Source: CAZCWX01 sp964502465
Lineage (GTDB): Bacteria > Desulfobacterota > Binatia > Bin18
DNA length: 5,880 nt
NCBI GenBank assembly: GCA_964502465.1
Contig: CAZCWX010000436.1
Location: forward strand, 1 to 5,880
Direction of reading: 5' to 3'
In this document: positions 1 to 3,317 of the stretch, piece after piece
How the letters are laid out: each line of letters opens with the position of its first letter
Position numbering within the stretch: position 1 is the stretch's first letter
The notes under the pieces: generated by a model
The model's input: only the letters and a program-made list of their open reading frames with translations
Database searches by the model: none
What the model was told of the DNA's origin: nothing
Translations under genes and position numbers: made by a program

Positions 1-544
1 GCGGTACCTGCTCGAGCAGAACCTCGCCCCACTCGATGCGGTCGGCTTTTCGCTTGGCGGATGGGTGGCGGCGGAGATGGCGGCGTGCAACCCGGCGCAG
101 TTTCGTAAACTGGTGCTGGTGGCGCCGATGGGCATCCGCCCGCGAGACGGCGTCATTCTCGATTTCTTCCAACTCATGGCGCTGAAGAATCTGTTCGTGA
201 CGGTCCATGACCCTGATGCGACACCGGAATTCGATGATCTCTATGGTGGCCAGGGGCCGGAGCAATTCGAGCGTTTGGAAGAGGCGCGTGCGCAGTCGGC
301 GCGTCTGGCCTGGACGCCGTTCATGCACAACCCCAGTCTGCCGCATTTGTTGGGCGTCGCGCCGAGTCTTCCGACACTGTTGATCTGGGGACGCGAGGAT
401 CAGGTGGTGCCGCTCAGCGCCGCCGAAGAGTACCAGCGGGTGATGAAGTCCGCACGGCTGAGCGTATTCGACAGCTGTGGCCATCGGCCGGAAGTCGAGA
501 AGCCGGTCGATTTTCTACGCGAAGTGGAAGGATTTCTAAACTGA
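1..544 (+). CDS. Alpha/beta-fold hydrolase, C-terminal 180 residues (5' end outside window)
   Basis: The reading frame is open from base 2 to the TGA at 542-544, so the gene starts upstream of the window; the GTG at 65 is internal. The visible part begins just before the nucleophile elbow GFSLGG (bases 44-61), which supplies the catalytic serine (visible residue 17). The acid is likely the Asp in IWGREDQVVP (residue 133), and the histidine is in SCGHRPEVEKP (residue 161), close to the C-terminus as the fold requires. A variable cap region lies between elbow and acid. These spacings fit the broad hydrolase family that includes meta-cleavage product hydrolases, esterases and haloperoxidase-like proteins, probably cytoplasmic. 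The exact substrate cannot be read from sequence. It ends 25 bases before the flavin oxidoreductase on the same strand, so the two are probably co-transcribed. Family call is secure; specific reaction unknown. Confidence 0.9.
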   Translation, partial: RYLLEQNLAPLDAVGFSLGGWVAAEMAACNPAQFRKLVLVAPMGIRPRDGVILDFFQLMALKNLFVTVHDPDATPEFDDLYGGQGPEQFERLEEARAQSARLAWTPFMHNPSLPHLLGVAPSLPTLLIWGREDQVVPLSAAEEYQRVMKSARLSVFDSCGHRPEVEKPVDFLREVEGFLN

Positions 545-555
545 CTGCCTAGTTT

Positions 556-563
556 AAGGAGGG
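556..563 (+). promoter_or_regulatory. Strong Shine-Dalgarno for the flavin oxidoreductase
   Basis: AAGGAGGG lies 6 bases before the ATG at 570. It is a near-perfect anti-16S match and fixes the start there rather than at the next in-frame ATG (579). It is the strongest ribosome binding site in the window, which suggests this enzyme is the best-translated product of the operon. Confidence 0.8.
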
Positions 564-569
564 ATCACG

Positions 570-1979
570 ATGCATCTGATGTACTTCACTGAACGTCCAT
601 ACCGGTACGTTTCCAATGACGAAGTCATCAAGACCGGTTTCTTCGGTATCGAAAACAAGCATTTCGATTCGGTTAAGGGCGGACAACTGCTCAATGAGTA
701 TCTCGACGAGAAGATCCTCGCCGAAGAACTCGGGTTCGACGGCGTGATGCTCAACGAGCATCACGACACCGCCTTTTGCATGGGCTCGGTGATGGACGTC
801 GAAGCTTCGATCCTTGCGCGCATCACCAAGAAGGTCAAAATCGTCCTCTTGGGCAACCCGCTGCCGGTAGTGGGTAATCCGTTGCGCCTCGCCGAAGAAC
901 TCGGCATGATCGACATGATCTCCGGCGGTCGGCTGGTTGCCGGGTGGGTGCGCGGTGGCGGCAGCGAACAGTTCGCCTCCAACGCCAACCCCGCCTTCAA
1001 CCGCGAGTACTTCAACGAGGCACATGAAGTCGTGATCCAGGCGTGGACCAAGCCCGGCCCGTTTCGCTACGAGGGCAAGCATTTCCACTATCGTTTCATC
1101 GACCCGTGGTGCCTGCCGATCCAGAAGCCCCATCCGCCCATTTGGATCCCCGGGTTGCTCAGCCCTGAGACGGTTGTTTGGTGTGCCAAGCATCGATACC
1201 CCTATGTCGCGCTCGCGACCTTCCTCGAACCGACCGTCGAATTGTGGGATATGTACCGGGACGCGGCGGCCGAGGAGGGCTATCAAGTCGGGCCGGAGAA
1301 TTTCGGCTACCTGCAGAAGGTCTACGTCGCCGAGACGGACGAAAAGGCGCGTGAGATCGCCAAGTGGGACATGTTCGGCGGCGCTGGCATCGGGTACAGT
1401 CTCTTCGGCCAGCCACAATGGATGTTCCCGCCGGGCTACAACTCGAAGGAAGCGACCCGGCGTATGGCGCGCCAGTTCACCGATCCCGAATCGACCAAGG
1501 GCAGTCCGTGGGCCGGTCTCGCGGATGGTTCGACCATCTCCAAAAACGAGAGCATCTCCGACGCGCAGATCAAGACACGGTCCGCCATCTGGCAGGACAA
1601 GCCAGTCGACGTCGAGCAGACACGCCGTCAGATTCTGGAGGCATTCCCCGCCGTCGAGCGCGCAATGCAGGTGATTTGCGGCACGCCCAAGACCGTGATT
1701 ACAAAGCTACGCACGGTGCTAGAAGTGTTGCGTCCGGGCATCTTCGCCTTTTGGCAGAACGACGGGCCGATCTCAAAAGAAGACCGCCTGAATAATATGC
1801 GCCTGATTGCAACCGAGGTGATGCCGGCGGTGCGTGAGATTGGTAAAGAGCTGGGTCTGACCTCGCCGTTTGAGGTGACGCCAGGCTCGCGTCCGCTGCC
1901 GAAGGGCAAGAGGCCAGAGTCAGTGGGCTCTCTCGAACCATTGCATGCGCTGCGCGAGCAGTCCGCAGCGGCTTTGTAG
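570..1979 (+). CDS. LLM class flavin-dependent oxidoreductase (luciferase-like monooxygenase family)
   Basis: A complete 469-residue protein of the bacterial luciferase-like superfamily, TIM-barrel enzymes that use reduced FMN or F420 (usually FMNH2 from a separate reductase) to oxygenate or oxidise small molecules in the cytoplasm. Visible family signatures are a first strand MHLMYFTERPYR, then AEELGFDGVMLNEHH (residues 51-65), the GNPLPVVGNPLRLAEELGMI segment (95-114), the SGGRLVAGWVRGGG loop (118-131), and KPHPPIWIPG (187-196), where the barrel resumes. It is longer than the roughly 330-370 residues common in the family. The extra length includes a tryptophan- and glycine-rich stretch around residues 265-330 and a proline/lysine-rich tail after about residue 430. 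The start is set by the strong Shine-Dalgarno. An alpha/beta hydrolase lies directly upstream and a decayed amidohydrolase downstream, which suggests a small catabolic pathway. No flavin reductase gene is visible. The cofactor (FMN or F420) and the substrate cannot be assigned. Confidence 0.93.
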   Translation: MHLMYFTERPYRYVSNDEVIKTGFFGIENKHFDSVKGGQLLNEYLDEKILAEELGFDGVMLNEHHDTAFCMGSVMDVEASILARITKKVKIVLLGNPLPVVGNPLRLAEELGMIDMISGGRLVAGWVRGGGSEQFASNANPAFNREYFNEAHEVVIQAWTKPGPFRYEGKHFHYRFIDPWCLPIQKPHPPIWIPGLLSPETVVWCAKHRYPYVALATFLEPTVELWDMYRDAAAEEGYQVGPENFGYLQKVYVAETDEKAREIAKWDMFGGAGIGYSLFGQPQWMFPPGYNSKEATRRMARQFTDPESTKGSPWAGLADGSTISKNESISDAQIKTRSAIWQDKPVDVEQTRRQILEAFPAVERAMQVICGTPKTVITKLRTVLEVLRPGIFAFWQNDGPISKEDRLNNMRLIATEVMPAVREIGKELGLTSPFEVTPGSRPLPKGKRPESVGSLEPLHALREQSAAAL

Positions 1980-1981
1980 CT

Positions 1982-2024
1982 CGCCCACGCCTCCATGCCG
2001 AAAAGAGATGGGGGTAGAAGGGCG
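1982..2024 (+). terminator. Possible stem-loop after the flavin oxidoreductase (no T-tract)
   Basis: CGCCC (1982-1986) can pair with GGGCG (2020-2024). Inside it, bases 1989-1996 pair with 2008-2015, including two G-U wobbles, around an 11-base loop. The hairpin starts three bases after the TAG at 1977-1979. It is followed by TAAAAG rather than a run of T, so it is not a classic intrinsic terminator. It could be a 3'-end stabiliser, a weak attenuator, or chance in GC-rich DNA. Confidence 0.3.
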
Positions 2025-2085
2025 TAAAAGAAAGACCCGAATCGGCAGAGAAGAAGAGAGGAATTGCTCATGCTCCCTCTTGCCC

Positions 2086-2090
2086 GAGGA
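2086..2090 (+). promoter_or_regulatory. Shine-Dalgarno of the truncated amidohydrolase
   Basis: GAGGA lies 5 bases before the ATG at 2096 and selects that start over the out-of-frame ATG at 2070. Its survival suggests the N-terminus of the old gene is still in its native setting and that loss was confined to the interior. Confidence 0.55.
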
Positions 2091-2095
2091 AAACC

Positions 2096-2308
2096 ATGGA
2101 TATTGTCGATGCACAGCTCCACCTGTGGCAGGCCGAGGGGCCAGATCGCCCCTGGTCGCCTGGCCGTGCGGTTGAAGCCCAGAAACCATATCCGATTAGC
2201 TACGAGTGCATCACCCTCTTTACCGAACACCTCCCGTGGTTGCAGGGGGAAGACCTCGCGTGGGTCATGGGACGTGGCGTCTGCGAGTGGCTCGGCTGGT
2301 CCCTCTAA
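2096..2308 (+). pseudogene. Amidohydrolase remnant: N- and C-termini fused by an in-frame core deletion
   Basis: This 70-codon frame opens with MDIVDAQLHLWQAEGPDRPW, the start of amidohydrolase-2 type (ACMSD-like) proteins: a beta strand with the metal-binding D-x-x-x-H pattern (V-D-A-Q-L-H, residues 4-9) followed by a W-x(8)-PW segment. From about residue 36 it reads like the C-terminal end of the same family: ECITLFTEHLPWLQGEDLAW, then MGRGVCEWLGW. This matches the usual closing pattern of a helix ending in LPFL, then a D/E-rich turn, W-I/V-M/L-G and a final LGW/LRW. Family members are usually about 270-300 residues, so roughly 200 or more residues are missing, including the other metal ligands and the catalytic Asp. 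The junction is probably near bases 2195-2210, around residues SYE. The product cannot form a barrel and should be inactive. It follows the flavin oxidoreductase by 116 bases on the same strand, so it was probably the third gene of the operon. The family assignment is from recalled patterns, not a search. A genuine small protein is the less likely alternative. Confidence 0.72.
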
Positions 2309-2380
2309 CGGCGGTGCGGCCTCATCCACGTACAGCCGCTGACGCTTTTCATTAAACCCACTGCCCAACCCTCCAGCCCG

Positions 2381-2402
2381 TGTAGCGTGCGCTGTGCGCA
2401 CG
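2381..2402 (+). repeat. Palindromic repeat, left copy
   Basis: The unit is TGTAG followed by a hairpin with arms CGTGCGC (2386-2392) and GCGCACG (2396-2402) around a TGT loop. The same 22-base unit occurs in reverse complement at 3233-3254 with one difference (TGTAG against TGTGG). The loop sequence and the one-sided TGTRG flank give the copy a direction even though the stem is symmetric. It lies 41 bases before the nucleotidyltransferase start, so it is also placed to affect transcription or translation of that pair. It resembles the dispersed GTAGGGTG-type palindromes seen in many bacterial genomes, though that comparison is from memory. Confidence 0.75.
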
Positions 2403-2443
2403 AAACGTCGAGACGGACCTGACAAGAAAAGAAAGACAATCAT

Positions 2444-2824
2444 ATGCAGGCGAAACCTGATGTCGGCAAAGGCAAGCAGAACACGAAGATCGCCCCTGCA
2501 ATTCTTGAAGGGATCCGGAGTGTTACCCGGCAAATTGTTCACCAGTTTCACCCACAAAAAGTGATCCTCTTCGGCTCCCACGCCTCTGGACAGCCGACGG
2601 AAGATAGTGATGTTGATTTTCTGGTGTTGATGGACATGGACGAGCCGCCTCTCCATGTTGCAGCCAAGATCGCCGCGGCGATTGCGCATCCGTTTCCTTT
2701 AGATATTGTGGTGCGCACGCCAACAGAATTCGAAGCCGCCATCCAGCGGAAGGGAGTGTTTGCCACAGAAGTAGTGACAAATGGGATCACACTGTATGAA
2801 GCCGGAGACGCAGGAGTGGATTGA
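2444..2824 (+). CDS. Minimal nucleotidyltransferase (MNT family), partner of the HEPN protein
   Basis: This 126-residue protein has the polymerase-beta-type nucleotidyltransferase core. The signature is ILFGSHASGQPTEDSDVDFL (residues 41-60): the GS pair (44-45) and the acidic pair D56 and D58 bind metal and nucleotide. LDIVV (86-90) then supplies the expected third carboxylate, D87. All catalytic residues are therefore present. In characterised MntA-HepT type pairs the nucleotidyltransferase is the antitoxin, adding AMP to the HEPN toxin; that role is inferred here. The first 16 or so residues are Lys/Gln-rich and not part of the core. Only a weak purine-rich stretch precedes the ATG at 2444 (around 2423-2434), so a start a few codons further in is possible. 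The gene overlaps the HEPN gene by 29 bases. GC content in sampled lines is about 48-55%, lower than in the upstream operon, consistent with separate acquisition. Confidence 0.9.
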   Translation: MQAKPDVGKGKQNTKIAPAILEGIRSVTRQIVHQFHPQKVILFGSHASGQPTEDSDVDFLVLMDMDEPPLHVAAKIAAAIAHPFPLDIVVRTPTEFEAAIQRKGVFATEVVTNGITLYEAGDAGVD

Positions 2825-3176
2825 AAAAGCTGAAGGGGATCTGAAAGTCGCCCAGCGGGAAGCACAGACCACCGACCCAGTCTATGGCGCTGTCTGTTTT
2901 CATGCTCAGCAATGTGCAGAAAAATACTTGAAAGCGTTATTAGAGGAACACGTTGTCACTTTTCCCCGGATTCATGATCTGGTCGTGCTGCTGGATCTCG
3001 GCGGCGGGCTGATCCCAGAACTAGACCCGTTGAAGCCACGTCTTGCGCACTTGAGCGTTTTCGGTATCGCCTCTCGCTACCCGGGGGTAAGGGCAGACCG
3101 ACAAGCTGCTGAGGAAGCGATAACAACAGCGGAAGAGGTGCGAACCGTTGTGCGCGTAAAGTTTGGACTTCCGTGA
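2796..3176 (+). CDS. HEPN domain protein, partner of the minimal nucleotidyltransferase
   Basis: This 126-residue, mostly helical protein begins MKPETQEWIEKAEGDLKVA, the usual opening of HEPN-domain proteins (PF05168 type). Family features follow: CFHAQQCAEKYLKALLE (residues 34-50), RIHDLVVLL (58-66) and SRYPGVRA (93-100). The ATG at 2796 is preferred over the in-frame ATG at 2781 because the domain starts immediately after it and a GGGA lies about 8 bases upstream. It begins inside the nucleotidyltransferase gene in another frame, so translation is probably coupled. HEPN proteins paired with such enzymes can be ribonuclease toxins. Here no Arg is followed by His at the canonical 4-6 residue spacing, so RNase activity is doubtful. 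An alternative role is as a nucleotide- or RNA-binding partner of the transferase. Family call is secure; toxin function is not. Confidence 0.9.
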   Translation: MKPETQEWIEKAEGDLKVAQREAQTTDPVYGAVCFHAQQCAEKYLKALLEEHVVTFPRIHDLVVLLDLGGGLIPELDPLKPRLAHLSVFGIASRYPGVRADRQAAEEAITTAEEVRTVVRVKFGLP

Positions 3177-3231
3177 ACTTCCTCTGTGGGCAATATGGAG
3201 TGAGTCAGCTTTTGGAACTGCCTTTGCTTTC

Positions 3232-3254
3232 GCGTGCGCACAGCGCACGCCACA
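3232..3254 (-). repeat. Palindromic repeat, right copy (inverted relative to the left copy)
   Basis: Read on the minus strand, 3254-3233 gives TGTGG followed by the same stem and TGT loop as the copy at 2381-2402, matching at 21 of 22 bases. The stem here is 8 base pairs (3232-3239 with 3243-3250). It lies between two converging genes, the HEPN gene and hsdR. The hairpin could block read-through in either direction, although neither side has a T-run typical of intrinsic terminators. No target-site duplication is visible outside the two copies. Apart from this element, the 141-base gap from 3177 to 3317 shows nothing recognisable. Confidence 0.75.
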
Positions 3255-3317
3255 GGAACTACTGATTCCCCCAATAAACCCGCTTCCTAGCCCTTCAGGT
3301 CCCCAGCGCAGAAAATC

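Noticed and set aside
549..1418. 289-codon open frame on the minus strand opposite the flavin oxidoreductase
   Set aside because: It lies entirely antisense to a well-supported gene. Its sequence has no recognisable domain, and long antisense frames are expected in GC-rich coding DNA.
2064..2342. 92-codon plus-strand frame overlapping the amidohydrolase relic in another frame
   Set aside because: It is Arg/Pro/Ser-rich with no motif, whereas the relic frame has family-like ends and a matching Shine-Dalgarno.
2309..2380. Possible further remnant of a gene between the amidohydrolase relic and the left palindrome
   Set aside because: Both strands were read for transposase-like or amidohydrolase-like residues and nothing convincing was found.
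1628..2689. 353-codon minus-strand frame spanning the oxidoreductase 3' end, the amidohydrolase relic and the nucleotidyltransferase start
   Set aside because: It crosses three independently supported features on the opposite strand and shows no family motif, so it is a chance open frame.
2381..3254. Calling the repeat-bracketed block a defined insertion sequence or CRISPR-like unit
   Set aside because: No transposase is encoded, no target-site duplication is visible, and there are only two repeat copies without regular spacing. Repeat-flanked module is as far as the sequence goes.
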